Source: DATATJ01 sp963789075
GTDB taxonomy: Bacteria > Acidobacteriota > Vicinamibacteria > Vicinamibacterales > CAVVIG01
Assembly: GCA_963789075.1 (NCBI GenBank)
Contig: CAWBJQ010000006.1
Coordinates: 124,001 to 188,000 of the forward strand
Length of the DNA stretch: 64,000 nt
Direction of reading: 5' to 3'
Numbering within the stretch: position 1 is the first letter of the stretch; the number at the start of each line of letters is the position of its first letter. A program made the translations under genes and the position numbers. This document shows positions 20,251 through 29,805 of the stretch, in pieces. The notes beneath the pieces were generated by a model that was not told the origin of the DNA, did not search any database, and saw nothing but the letters and a program-made list of their open reading frames with translations.

Positions 20251-20364
20251 GCCTGAGCGCGCTGGCGCAGCACTCTCCGAACGGCGATTCAACACGACGG
20301 TTTTCGATCGGCGATTTTTAGTCGAAATCTTTTCAGCAACCTCGTCTCCGATGGAGGATGGACC

Positions 20365-21036
20365 GTGGATTTAATGGCAATGTGGCAGTCGATGGGCTAC
20401 GTCGCGAAAGCCGTGGCTTTCGTGCTCTTCTTTATGTCGATGTGGTCCTTCGGTGTGGCCATTGAACGTATTTTCACCTTCACGCAGGCGCGCAACCAGT
20501 CGAAGCTGTACGCGCCGCAGGTGGCCAAGCATCTCAAGGAAGGCCGTCTCAAGGACGCGATCGCGATTTCGTCCTCGAAGAACTACCGGTACAGCCACCT
20601 GGCGAAGGTCGTGCTCGCCGGGCTGCAGGAGTACCAGTTCCAGCAGGAGAGCGGCGGCGGTCTGAGCCGTGAGGACCTGATGGACACGGTCCGCCGGTCG
20701 ATTCAGCGCGCATCGGCGCTCACCGCGTCGGATCTCAAGAAGGGCATCTCGGCGCTGGCGACCATCGGCTCGACCGCGCCGTTCGTCGGGCTGCTCGGCA
20801 CCGTCGTCGGCGTCATCACGGCGTTCCAGGGCATCGCAGCCAGCGGTTCGGGCGGCATCGGCGCCGTCTCGGCTGGTATCGCCGAAGCGCTCGTCGAAAC
20901 GGCGCTCGGTCTCGTCGTCGCGATTCCGGCGGTGTGGTTCTACAACTACCTTACGGGCCGGATCGAGTACTTCAACGTGGAGATGGACAACTCTTCGTCG
21001 GAGCTCGTGGACTATTTCATCAAGAAAACGGCATAG
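20365..21036 (+). CDS. exbB: MotA/TolQ/ExbB proton-channel protein
   Basis: This is the inner-membrane proton-channel subunit of the TonB complex. The 223 residues hold a first helix (VAKAVAFVLFFMSMWSFGVAIE), a cytoplasmic loop, and two C-terminal helices with the family core LATIGSTAPFVGLLGTVVGVITAF and ETALGLVVAIPAVWFYNYL. The start GTG 20365 follows atggaggatggacc. It lies 114 bp after tonB and before two exbD genes. Confidence 0.92.
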   Translation: MDLMAMWQSMGYVAKAVAFVLFFMSMWSFGVAIERIFTFTQARNQSKLYAPQVAKHLKEGRLKDAIAISSSKNYRYSHLAKVVLAGLQEYQFQQESGGGLSREDLMDTVRRSIQRASALTASDLKKGISALATIGSTAPFVGLLGTVVGVITAFQGIAASGSGGIGAVSAGIAEALVETALGLVVAIPAVWFYNYLTGRIEYFNVEMDNSSSELVDYFIKKTA

Positions 21037-21037
21037 G

Positions 21038-21127
21038 GCATTGCAAATTGCGAATTGCTCATTGCTAATTGAGTTTCAATTGGCAATAAGCAATTCCAGT
21101 CAGCAATGAGCAATTAGCAATTCGCAT
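21038..21127. repeat. Palindromic 'gcaattagcaattcgc' word repeat
   Basis: Both halves are made of the word gcaatt(a/g) and its inverse: gcgaattgctcattgctaattg on the left and caattggcaataagcaatt...gcaatgagcaattagcaattcgc on the right. It fills the gap between exbB and exbD and is much richer in A+T than its surroundings. A second copy lies at 32029-32096. Confidence 0.75.
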
Positions 21128-21141
21128 TCTGGAGATTACCT

Positions 21142-21582
21142 ATGGCAATGGACATGGGCGGCGCCAAAGGCGGTGTCAAGTCCGATATCAACGTGACGCC
21201 GCTCTGCGACGTCATGCTGGTGCTGCTCATCATCATGATGATCGTCGCCCCGCTGCTGCAGCAGGGCGTCAACGTCAAGCTGCCGGTCGCGTCGAACACG
21301 ACCGACAAGCCTGAAACGCAGGACCAGACGGTTGTCGCAATCAGCGCCGACAAGCACATGTACCTGAACGCCAAGCCCATTCAGGAAGGCGAGATGGCGA
21401 CGCGGGTGACCGAGATTCTCGAGAACAAGAAAGAGAAGATCGTTCTCATCAAGGCCGACGAAGAGGCTCCATACAGCGCCATCATGGCGGCCATGGATCA
21501 GCTCCGCCAGGCGGGCATTGAGGACATCGGTCTCGTCACCGACCCGAAGAGGACGCCCGGCGGCTCCGGGGGAGGCAAGTAA
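21142..21582 (+). CDS. exbD: ExbD/TolR biopolymer transport protein (first copy)
   Basis: ExbD, with ExbB, forms the proton-driven motor. Its 146 residues contain the cytoplasmic start, SDINVTPLCDVMLVLLIIMMIV with the proton-carrying Asp in the single helix, and the periplasmic domain (TVVAISADKHMYLNAKPI, EKIVLIKADEEAPYSAIMAA). The end is Gly-rich. The Shine-Dalgarno ggag lies just after the repeat. The stop TAA overlaps the ATG of the next gene by one base, so the two exbD genes are coupled. Confidence 0.92.
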   Translation: MAMDMGGAKGGVKSDINVTPLCDVMLVLLIIMMIVAPLLQQGVNVKLPVASNTTDKPETQDQTVVAISADKHMYLNAKPIQEGEMATRVTEILENKKEKIVLIKADEEAPYSAIMAAMDQLRQAGIEDIGLVTDPKRTPGGSGGGK

Positions 21583-22052
21583 TGGCACACGCCCATCATC
21601 ATCTCGGCGCCGACAAAGTCGTCAAGGGTGAGGCGCTGCACGCCAGCTCGGACATGAACATCACGCCGCTCATCGACGTGCTGCTCGTGCTCATCGTCAT
21701 CTTCATGGCCGCGCTGCCGCTGACCCAGAAGGGGCTCGACATCAACTTGCCGGCCGAGAGCAAGAAAACGACTGACGTCACGCCGGACATCAGCCAGATT
21801 GTGCTCGACTACACGGCCGACAAGCGGATCTCGCTCAATCACGAGGATGTCAAGATCGCGGAGCTGGAAGCGCGGCTCCGCGCCATCTACGAACAGCGCA
21901 AGGACAAGACGATGTTCATCATCGGCGCTGGCACGCTGCCCTACCGCGACATCGTCGAGGTCATCGACGCCGCCAAGGGCGCGGGCGTCGAGAAGGTCGG
22001 CATCGTCACCGAAGGCATGCGAAAGGCCGGCGGCGCCTCGGGCGGGAACTAG
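21582..22052 (+). CDS. exbD: ExbD/TolR biopolymer transport protein (second copy)
   Basis: This second ExbD of 156 residues starts MAHAHHHLGADKVV. The His-rich start is unusual and could bind metal. The membrane segment is MNITPLIDVLLVLIVIFMAA with the conserved Asp, followed by the periplasmic domain (ISQIVLDYTADKRISLNHED, TMFIIGAGTLPYRDIVEVID). Two different ExbD proteins with one ExbB is a frequent layout in Acidobacteriota-like operons and may give a mixed motor. A terminator follows 70 bp downstream. Confidence 0.92.
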   Translation: MAHAHHHLGADKVVKGEALHASSDMNITPLIDVLLVLIVIFMAALPLTQKGLDINLPAESKKTTDVTPDISQIVLDYTADKRISLNHEDVKIAELEARLRAIYEQRKDKTMFIIGAGTLPYRDIVEVIDAAKGAGVEKVGIVTEGMRKAGGASGGN

Positions 22053-22121
22053 ATCCGCTCTTGCCGCCTTCGCTTGACGCGACGGCGGATCCTCGGCGCA
22101 GGCGGTCAGACGGACGTTCAG

Positions 22122-22155
22122 GGGCCGGTTCGCTTCACAGCGGACCGGCCCTTTT
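22122..22155 (+). terminator. Intrinsic terminator after exbD
   Basis: The stem GGGCCGGT(T)CGCT, loop TCAC and AGCG(G)ACCGGCCC (22122-22151) are followed by TTTT. It ends the tonB-exbB-exbD-exbD transcript. Confidence 0.88.
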
Positions 22156-22190
22156 GTGTCTGCGGACGCACTCAACGCCAATCACGACCT

Positions 22191-22268
22191 AACGAAGAAC
22201 ACGAAGTGGACGGAGATGTTCTGTACAAATCGATTCTTCGCGGCCTCCGAGTTCTTCGTGACTTTGTG
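22191..22268. repeat. Palindromic repeat, 'gaagaacacgaag' variant
   Basis: The left arm 22191-22215 (aacgaagaacacgaagtggacggag) and the right arm 22245-22268 (ctccgagttcttcgtgactttgtg) are inverted partners around about 29 bases. It belongs to the same family as 11479-11563. Confidence 0.7.
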
Positions 22269-22309
22269 AAAATCGCCGCCGCACAGGTTCCGTATTCATT
22301 TGGCAGCCT

Positions 22310-22332
22310 AATGGAGGTACGTATACTCCATT
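22310..22332 (+). promoter_or_regulatory. Inverted repeat over a -10 box, possible PadR-type operator
   Basis: AATGGAG and CTCCATT are exact inverted repeats separated by nine bases. TATACT (22322-22327) overlaps the right half and lies eight bases before the ATG of the permease remnant. ADOP-type permease genes often sit next to PadR regulators, so an operator is plausible, but no PadR gene is present. Confidence 0.4.
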
Positions 22333-22335
22333 GGC

Positions 22336-23195
22336 ATGGCCAATAGACGCACGACCACCCCGCGCGAATGGATCGGCAGACTGTGGGGGACCCTCCGGCC
22401 GCGCCGCAGCGATCGGGATCTGAGAATGCTCGGCGTTGCGTTCGCCATCGCCGCGCTCACGAGTCTGGTGTTCGGCGTGCTGCCCGATCTGCACGCGTCG
22501 CGGACGCAGTCGCTTCAAGCGATGGGGCCGCGCGGCGGCGGTTCAGGTCGCGACGAATCGCGGATTCGGGCGGCCCTGGTCGTCGGGCAGATCGTGATGG
22601 CCACCGTGCTGCTCGTCGGCGCCGGGCTGCTGATCCGCAGCTTCGTCAGGCTGTCTGCCGTTGAACGAGGTTACGATCCTTCCCACGCACTCGCGTTTCA
22701 GCTCGTGCTGCCTCCTGATTACTCGGTCGCCAGAAAAACTGAGACGATCGAGGCGGTCCTGGAGCGTCTTCGAGCAACCCCGACTGTCGGTCGCGCGGCC
22801 TCGATTCTACGCCGTGCTGCTCGCCGTGTTCGCCGCTGTTGCGGGTAGTCTTGCCGCGATTGGCGTCTACGGCGTGCTGGCGTATGCCGTTGTTCAGCGC
22901 ACGCAGGAGATTGGCATCCGCATGGCGCTCGGGGCGCAGCGCGCGCAGGTGCTGGCGCTCGTGCTTCGCAAGGGCGCGATCCTCACGACCATCGGTATCG
23001 CTCTTGGACTCGCCGGCGCCGCCGCCGCCACGCGGCTGCTCCAAGGCATGTTGTTCGGCATCACGCCGCTTCGACCCGAGCACATTTGCCGCAGTGTCGC
23101 TGGCGTTTGGTCTCGTCGCGACGTTGGCGTCCTTCGTGCCGGCGCGCAGCGCAACCAGAGTCGATCCGATGGTCGCGCTGCGCAACGGGGGATAG
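22336..23195 (+). pseudogene. Remnant of an ADOP-type FtsX/MacB permease
   Basis: The first 25 codons (REWIGRLWGTLRPRRSDRDL) match the short N-terminal signature of acidobacterial ADOP permeases. The next codon already belongs to the middle of such a protein (MLGVAFAIAALTSLVFGVLP). The intact homologue at 52689-55118 has about 300 residues between the corresponding parts. A second loss and frame change follow near 22790. Then comes the C-terminal FtsX domain (FYAVLLAVFAAVAGSLAAIG, RTQEIGIRMALGAQRAQVLA), with one more frame change near 23080. It ends with the typical ARSATRVDPMVALRNGG. Two internal deletions plus frameshifts make a functional permease unlikely. The promoter/operator region in front appears intact. 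Confidence 0.8.
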
Positions 23196-23203
23196 ACGCC
23201 GCT

Positions 23204-26200
23204 CTAAAACTTGAGCTTCAGCCCGATCTGCGCTTCACGCATCCCGTACAGCGTGTTGCCGATCGTCGTTGGCATCAGGAAGCCAGTATTGCGAGTGAGA
23301 TTGACGGTGGCCTTGTTGGCAGCCGGATCGTAGCTCGAGCTCGCCACGTTGAACGCCGTCGCCGACGCGCCGGTGTAATTCAGCGTGTTGAACAGGTTGA
23401 AGACCTCGACGAGCAGCTCAACGTGCGTGCTGCCGGCGACCCCGATGTCCTTCGACACCCTTAGATCGATGGTCTTTCGTCCGGTCTGCCGATCGGCGTT
23501 GCGGCCGACAAACGGTGCGAAAAACGCTCCGCCGCTGCCATTCGTGCTCGAGCTCACCGTGGCGCCGACCGCCGCTGCTAGGCTGCCAGAGATGTTGTCG
23601 TTGATCGGCAGGCCGCTTTCGAGCGTGACGATGGTGCTGACGCCGAAGCCCCAGAGGAACTTCGGACGGTAATACAAGCTACCGACGAAGCGGTGCCGGC
23701 GGTCGAAGCTCGATGTCGTCTGGCCGTCGGCCGCGTTGAGGTTCAGCGGATCGTAGGTTTCGCCGAAGCTCGAGAAAAAGGTCGTCGATTCCTGGCCGTT
23801 GTCTTTCGCGTTCGAGAGCGTGTAGTTCGCGTTGAACATCAGCCCGCTCGAGAACTGTTTGTTGGCGGCGAGCACCAGCGCGTTATAGCGCGACGTGACC
23901 GCCGGGTCGAGCAGCAAGATCGAGTTGACGTTCGGATCCGGCCGCGCGCCGCGATACAACGGATAGGTGCCGACGGTCGAGCCGTCGAGCACATAGGAGA
24001 CCTGCGAGTTCGCGGGGCTGAAGTTGATGTCGCGGAAGATCGGCAGGTGCGCGCCGTGGCTGTACAGGTACGAGGCCGACACGGTGACGTCGTTCGCGAC
24101 GCGCTGCTCCAGCGTCAGATCGACCATCTGAATCGTCGGGCGCTGCAGGCCGGCGGCGAGCTCGTTGATGTTCGGTTTCGAGCCCGATCCGCTCGGCACC
24201 GCCGAGAAGGTGCTCGGATAGGCCGGGGCGCCTGCCGACGATGGCGTGAAGGTGTACGAGACCTGGCTGATCCCGTTGTTGGTGATCGCGTTTGCGATCG
24301 CGCTGTTGCTGGTCAGCCCGTAAAACACACCGTAGCCGAAGCGGACCACCGTGTCGTGCTTGCCGCCGAAGTCGTAGGTGGCGCCGAGGCGCGGACCGAA
24401 GTTGTTCTTGTCTTGATCGAAATGCGTCGTCAGCGGGTACGCCGGGTTCCCGGCGAAGGTCACGTTGTCCACGTTAATCGAGCCAGGCTCGGGCAACTGC
24501 TGATAATCCCAGCGCATCCCGAGGTTGAAGAGCAGCTCGTTGTTGACGCGCCACGTGTCCTGCACGTAGTAGCTCTGCACCAGCTGATTGAATGCGAGCT
24601 TGCCGTTCAGGCCTGTCAGATCGAACGCCTGCGTGAACGTGCCATAGTGCCGGCCTGTCGCCGTGCCAGCGTCGGCAGGCACGCACCCGGTCGCACCGAG
24701 CGGGCAGTCCTGGGCGATGTTCGACAGGCTGGTGTAGGCGAACGTGCCACCGCCGTTGAACAGGTTGATCAGCAGTTCCTTCACGAAGTTGATATCGGCG
24801 CCGAATTTGATGCTGTGGCCGCCCCGGTAGTAGGTCATCGAGTCGAGAAACTCGAACCGTTGCTCGTGCGGATACGCCGGCCGCGGCAGGAAGTTCGGCA
24901 TCCCGAAGCTGATTCCTCCGGTGACGGTCGGTGCTCGGCGGCAGGCCGTTCGGCGACTGTTCTTCGTAGTCGCGGCCGATCTGCGTGCGGAACTCGTTCA
25001 ACCAGCGCTGGCTGAGGATCGAGTTGAGGCTGCCGACGAAGAAGTCGGTCGTCACGAGGTCGCTGCCGTTCTGCGACTGCGCCACCGAGACGACGGGCTG
25101 CGTCTGCACGCCGTTCGGGGAGTTCCAACGGTGCGAGTTGACGCTCAGGCTCAGCGTGTTGGCCTTGTTCAGCGTGACGTCGACCTTCCCGAGGCCGACC
25201 TTGTTGTTGCCGTTGCGCGGGTTCAGGACGCTCTGTGACTGGAAGAACGAGGTGGCCGAAGCGCAATTCGCGGCCGCCGCCGTGCAGCCGCCACTGTAGA
25301 AGTTCGCCGCCGAGGGCGCGGTGAAGACCGGAAAGTTGCGGACCTGCTGGTCGTAATCGCCGAAGAAAAATGCCTTGTCCTTCATCAGCGGCCCGCCGAT
25401 TGCCGCGCCGAACTGCTGGCGGCGCTCGTCCGGCTTGGCGTTCGGATCGCCAGGCAGCGTGATGAGCGGGTTCTTCGCCTGCAGCGCCTTGTCGCGGAAG
25501 AAGTAGAAGCCTTCACCGTTCAGCGTATTGCCGCCCGACTTGGTGACGGCGTTCACCGAGCCGCCCGCCGCCCTGCCGAATTCCGCCGACATGTTGCTGA
25601 CACCGACCTGGAATTCCTTGATGGACGACTCGCTGATCGCATAAGCAATGCGTGTGCGGCCGCGCGCCTCGGAGAAGAACGCCTGGTTGTTGTCGACGCC
25701 GTCGACCATGTTGTTGTTGTACAGGCCGGAGATGCCGCGATAGCTGACGAGCCCGAAGTTGCCGTCGTTGGTGACGCCGGGGCTCAACAGGACGAAGTTG
25801 TCCCACCGGCGGCCGGTGATGGGCAGGTTCTCGATCGCCTGCTCGCCGATCACGTTGCTGACATCGGTTCGGCGCGTGTCGATCACCGACGCTTCCGCCG
25901 AGACCGTCACGGTTTCGGCGACGCCCGCGGGATGCATCTTCAGATCGATCGTGGCCGTCTGGCCCACCTGAATGGAGACGTCAGATTCCGGCTTCACGTC
26001 GAAGCCGCTCAGTGTGCCAGAAACCTCGTAGCGCCCCGGTTGGAGCGCCACGGCGCGAAACCGGCCGTTGCCGTCGCTGACGACGTCGCGCGTGACGTTC
26101 GTATCCATATTCCGGATGGTGACCGTAACCCCAGGCAGCACGCCGCCGGAGCTGTCGGTCACTTGGCCTTCCACGTTCCCGGTCGCCGCGGTTTGCGCCA

Positions 26201-26270
26201 CGGCGTCCCGGAGTCCGGGCGCGAGCACAAGGGCAACCAGGGTGAGCATCACGTAGCACCACTTACGCAT
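23204..26270 (-). CDS. Oar-like TonB-dependent receptor with carboxypeptidase-regulatory domain; one frame break
   Basis: This is a large outer-membrane receptor of about 1022 residues. It has a signal peptide ending AVAQ, then a carboxypeptidase-regulatory-like Ig domain at about residues 30-110 (GQVTDSSGGVLPGVTVTIRN, GRYEVSGTLSGFDV). The plug follows (ENLPITGRRWDNFVLLSPG, GGSVNAVTKSGGNTLNGEGF), then a long barrel ending ...IGLKLKF with a terminal Phe. At about 24926 one extra G (in the codons after LPPST) shifts the frame; removing it joins the two parts exactly (...TVTGGISFGMPNFLP). The substrate is unknown; relatives import large or polymeric compounds. It lies next to tonB-exbBD on the opposite strand. 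Confidence 0.9.
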
Positions 26271-26344
26271 TGAAACCTCGCTGAAACGCCACCTGTAAGG
26301 AAAGGAGGGGTATTGTAGCGCGAGGGTTGTAACGAAAGTGAGAC

Positions 26345-26375
26345 AAAAAAGGCCGCCGGAGGAACCCCGGCGGCC
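26345..26375 (-). terminator. Intrinsic terminator of the TPR lipoprotein gene
   Basis: A 9-bp perfect stem (GGCCGCCGG 26351-26359 with CCGGCGGCC 26367-26375) is followed, in the minus direction, by six T (26345-26350). It sits 27 bp after the TPR gene stop. Confidence 0.9.
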
Positions 26376-26401
26376 TGTCGATCCAAACGAATGAAGAGCT
26401 T

Positions 26402-27400
26402 TTACTCGCTGACGCCAGCGGCCTTCTTCTTACGCAGTTCCTCAGCTTTGTCGTGCAGCGCGACGGCCTGCTTGATCAGGTCCTGCTGTTTCTTGGGGTC
26501 CTTCTCCACGTTGGCCTCGAGTCGGAGCAGCAGGCCCTTGTAGACGAGCGCCTCCATGTAGTCGGGCTTGAGCTCGATCGCCCGATCGACCGCGGTCAGC
26601 CCCTTCTGCACGTTATCCTTCTTCTGGGGCTCGGTCAGGCGGAAGTTCCGCTGCGCGTTGTCCCAGTAGTAGGTGGCGATCGTGAAGAAGGCCTCCGGAT
26701 TGTTCGGCTCTTTCGCCGCGCGCTGCTCGAGCGCGTCGATGGTCTTGTCGAACTCGTTCTGTCGGTTGTAATAGCCCGCGAGCGTCATGTACACCGCCGG
26801 ATCGGACGGCTTGACGTCCCGCGCCTTGATCAGCGTCTGCTCGGCTTCCGGGTACGCGCCAGCGTCCTCGTAGATCTTCGCGAGGGCGAAGTAGTTGGTG
26901 GGCTCGCTCGGCTCGAGCTGGATCATCTTCTGCACCACGGGCTCGGCTTTGGCCGGGTCGTTCAGCTTGTCCGCCCCGTAGCACAGCACGAGGAACTCGA
27001 GCGCGCGCTTGCCGTACAGTTTGTCGTTCGGATCGGGCGACTGCGCGAGGCTCTGGGCCGCCAGCTCGTAGTGCTGTACGGCTTTGGTCAGGAGGGCGTC
27101 GTTTTCCGCGTCGCCCTTTTTGCTGGGCTTGAACTGGTTGTCGTAGCTGTTCGCCAGAAAGAACTGCGACTCGTGCCCGGTCTGCGTGTCTGGAGCGGCT
27201 TCGATGGCATCCTCGTAGAGCTGCGCCGCCTTCTTGTAATCCTGCTGTTGATAGGCCTGGTTCGCCTCCTTGAAGGCCTTTTTCGCCTTCAGCTCGCCGA
27301 CCTTCGCGCACCCCGCCGTGGACGCGGCGGCTCCCAGGGCCAGCATCGCGGCGACTGCCAGCGATGCGGCCGATACCGACGCTCCCGATAACGATCGCAT
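26402..27400 (-). CDS. TPR-repeat lipoprotein
   Basis: A lipoprotein signal ends at the lipobox STAGC. About seven tetratricopeptide helices-pairs follow (KKAFKEANQAYQQQDYKKAA, TNYFALAKIYEDAGAYPEAE, AVYMTLAGYYNRQNEFDKTI, EAFFTIATYYWDNAQRNF). The tail is Lys-rich. I chose the ATG at complement 27398-27400 because agaggggg lies five bases before it; a longer start at 27430 has no such site. It should be a periplasm-facing scaffold of unknown partner. It has its own promoter and terminator. All frames are intact. Confidence 0.82.
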   Translation of the reverse strand: MRSLSGASVSAASLAVAAMLALGAAASTAGCAKVGELKAKKAFKEANQAYQQQDYKKAAQLYEDAIEAAPDTQTGHESQFFLANSYDNQFKPSKKGDAENDALLTKAVQHYELAAQSLAQSPDPNDKLYGKRALEFLVLCYGADKLNDPAKAEPVVQKMIQLEPSEPTNYFALAKIYEDAGAYPEAEQTLIKARDVKPSDPAVYMTLAGYYNRQNEFDKTIDALEQRAAKEPNNPEAFFTIATYYWDNAQRNFRLTEPQKKDNVQKGLTAVDRAIELKPDYMEALVYKGLLLRLEANVEKDPKKQQDLIKQAVALHDKAEELRKKKAAGVSE

Positions 27401-27485
27401 CGATCCCCCTCTATTGCCCTGATTCAACATGTGTCCGATATCCTTAACTACAGGCGAGGATAATTGCCGTGGCCGAAACCGGGCC

Positions 27486-27515
27486 AGTATAGTGAAGCTA
27501 AAAAACGTACGTCAA
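27486..27515 (-). promoter_or_regulatory. Sigma-70-type promoter of the TPR lipoprotein gene
   Basis: On the minus strand TTGACG (complement of 27510-27515) and TATACT (complement of 27486-27491) are 18 bp apart. The chosen start codon is about 86 bp downstream of the -10. Confidence 0.7.
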
Positions 27516-27551
27516 GGCAATCGCCCGATGACTTATTAGACACCGAAACCC

Positions 27552-29732
27552 ATGATTCGCTTCGAGGATCTCCTCGAAAAGGTTCGGGCCTACAGTCCGG
27601 ACGCTGACGTCGAACTGCTCAGGCGCGCCTATGTCTTCTCCGCGTTCGAGCACCGGGGACAGGTGCGCCATTCCGGCGAGCCCTACCTGATTCATCCGCT
27701 GGCCGTCGCCGACTTCCTGGCCGACATGAAGATGGACGCCGTCGCCATTGCCGCCGGCCTCCTCCACGACGTCGTCGAAGACACGCTGACGACGATCGAG
27801 CGCATTCAGGAGCTGTTCGGCCCCGAGGTCGCCCACGTCGTCGAAGGCGTGACGAAGATCAGCGCGATCCCGTTTGCGTCGAGCGAGGAGCGCCAGGCGG
27901 AGAACTTCCGCAAGATGCTGCTGGCGATGGTGGACGACATCCGCGTCATCCTCGTCAAGCTCGCCGATCGGCTGCACAACATGCGGACGCTCCACCACCT
28001 GCCGGACGAGCGCCGCGCCAAGATCGCCCAGGAGACGCGCGACATCTACGCGCCGATCGCCAACCGCCTCGGGATGAGCAAGGTGAAGAACGAGCTCGAG
28101 GAGCTGTCGTTCCGCTACCTCGAGCCGCAGACGTACGAGGAGCTGCGCGCCCAGGTCGATGCCAAGCGCCGCAAGACCGAAGGCCTCATCGAGGATCTGA
28201 AGCAGACCATCACCGCGAAGCTCGCCGAGGCGCAGGTGCCGGTGCTCCAGATCGACGGCCGCATCAAGCGGCTCTGGAGCATCAGCCAGAAGCTGAAGGT
28301 CCAGAAAATCGATCTCGAGCAGGTCTACGACTTCATGGCGCTGCGGATCGTCACCGAGAGCGTGAAGGACTGCTACGCCGCGCTCGGCATCATCCACCAG
28401 ACGTGGTCGCCGGTGCCGGGGCGCATCAAGGATTTCATCGCGATGCCGCGGCCCAACGGCTATCAGTCGCTGCACACGTCGGTGATCAGCGAGCACGGCA
28501 TGCCGTTCGAAGTGCAGATCCGCACGATCGAAATGCACCGGATGGCGGAAGAAGGCATCGCGGCGCACTGGAAGTACAAGGAGGGGCGCGTCGGCGATCA
28601 GCGCGACGAGCGCTATTTCCTCTGGATGCGCCAGCTGCTCGAGTCGCAGCAGGAAGTGCGCGATCCGCAGGAGTTCATCCAGAACCTCAAGATCGAGCTG
28701 TATCCCGAGGAGGTGTACATCTTCACGCCGAAGGGGCTCGTGAAGGCGCTGCCGCGCGGCGCCACGCCGATCGACTTCGCGTACTCGATTCACACCGACA
28801 TCGGCCACCAGTGCGTCGGCGCACGCGTGAACGGCAAGATGGTGCCGCTGCGCACGCGGCTGAAGAACGGCGACATCGTCGAGATCGTGACGTCAGCGGA
28901 CCACAAGCCGAGCCGCGACTGGCTGAACCACGTCGTGACCTCGCGCGCGCGGAACAAGATCAAGCACCTCATTCACACCGAGGAAAAGGTGCGGGCGATC
29001 GAGCTCGGTCGCAAGCTGTTCGAAAAGGACGCGCGGCGCTACGACATCAACATCAAAACGCTCCTCGAAGGAGAGGGCTTCGCCAAGGCGCTCGCCGATA
29101 TCGGCGGCACGAAGGCGGACGATCTGTTTGCGGCGATCGGCTACGGCAAGGTCGCGCCCAAGCAGATCATGGCGAAGGTCGTCCCGGCCGACCGCCTGCA
29201 CGAGAAGGCGCCGGAAGGCAAGGTCTCCGCCGCCGTGCGCCGCGTCTTCGGCGGCGCGGAAGAGAAGATCACGGTCAAGGGGTTCGACGACCTCATGGTC
29301 TTCCGGGCGCGTTGCTGCAACCCGATTCGCGGCGAGAAGATCGTCGGCTACATCACGCGCGGCAAAGGCGTGTCCGTCCACTCCGCGACCTGTCCCAACG
29401 TCGTCAACCTGCTGTACGACCCCGAGCGCCGCATCGACGTCGAGTGGGAGAAGTCGCCGGCAGGGGACGTGGCCGCACGCTACACCGTGAAGCTGACGAT
29501 GCAGGTGGAGGATCGGAAGGGACTGCTGGCGGCGGTCAGCGCGAAGATCGCCGGCATCAACACCAACATCAAGAACATGGAAGCACGGACCGACGATGAC
29601 CAGCACGCCCGCATCGACATGACGGTCGAGATCAGCGACTTGAAGCACCTGGAGAAAGTGCTCAAGGCGGTGCGCGGCGTCGACGGCGTGTTGGGGGTGG
29701 AGCGGGCGGGGAGAGCGGGGAATCTGTCGTAA
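27552..29732 (+). CDS. rsh: Bifunctional (p)ppGpp synthetase/hydrolase (RelA/SpoT homologue)
   Basis: This enzyme makes and degrades the alarmone (p)ppGpp. The 726 residues carry the HD hydrolase domain (EPYLIHPLAVADFLADMK, AAGLLHDVVEDT with the HD pair, LVKLADRLHNMRTL). The synthetase domain has VYDFMALRIVTES and GRIKDFIAMPRPNGYQSLHT. The TGS domain is VYIFTPKGLVKALPRGATPI, and the C-terminal ACT domain is MQVEDRKGLLAAVSAKIAGI. The HD pair and the synthetase core are both present, so both activities are expected. The start ATG follows a short leader and is divergent from the TPR lipoprotein gene. Confidence 0.95.
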   Translation: MIRFEDLLEKVRAYSPDADVELLRRAYVFSAFEHRGQVRHSGEPYLIHPLAVADFLADMKMDAVAIAAGLLHDVVEDTLTTIERIQELFGPEVAHVVEGVTKISAIPFASSEERQAENFRKMLLAMVDDIRVILVKLADRLHNMRTLHHLPDERRAKIAQETRDIYAPIANRLGMSKVKNELEELSFRYLEPQTYEELRAQVDAKRRKTEGLIEDLKQTITAKLAEAQVPVLQIDGRIKRLWSISQKLKVQKIDLEQVYDFMALRIVTESVKDCYAALGIIHQTWSPVPGRIKDFIAMPRPNGYQSLHTSVISEHGMPFEVQIRTIEMHRMAEEGIAAHWKYKEGRVGDQRDERYFLWMRQLLESQQEVRDPQEFIQNLKIELYPEEVYIFTPKGLVKALPRGATPIDFAYSIHTDIGHQCVGARVNGKMVPLRTRLKNGDIVEIVTSADHKPSRDWLNHVVTSRARNKIKHLIHTEEKVRAIELGRKLFEKDARRYDINIKTLLEGEGFAKALADIGGTKADDLFAAIGYGKVAPKQIMAKVVPADRLHEKAPEGKVSAAVRRVFGGAEEKITVKGFDDLMVFRARCCNPIRGEKIVGYITRGKGVSVHSATCPNVVNLLYDPERRIDVEWEKSPAGDVAARYTVKLTMQVEDRKGLLAAVSAKIAGINTNIKNMEARTDDDQHARIDMTVEISDLKHLEKVLKAVRGVDGVLGVERAGRAGNLS

Positions 29733-29744
29733 GGGCCGACCAGC

Positions 29745-29805
29745 GGGAGGGCGGGTCCTTTTGGACCCGCCTCGGCGGCGGGCCTGAAAGACCCGGCCTA
29801 CGAGG
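29745..29805. repeat. REP-like hairpins between rsh and ridA
   Basis: A perfect hairpin GCGGGTCC-tttt-GGACCCGC (29751-29770) is followed by a second palindrome (cgggcctgaaagacccgg, about 29779-29796) ending in cctacg. Read in the minus direction the tip gtaggccgggtctttcagg supplies the stop codon TAG of ridA. The first hairpin may also end both transcripts, though no T-run follows. Confidence 0.65.

Noticed and set aside
23693..25015. Long plus-strand frame opposite the TonB-dependent receptor
   Set aside because: It is the antisense of a well-supported receptor and has shadow-frame composition with no recognisable motif.
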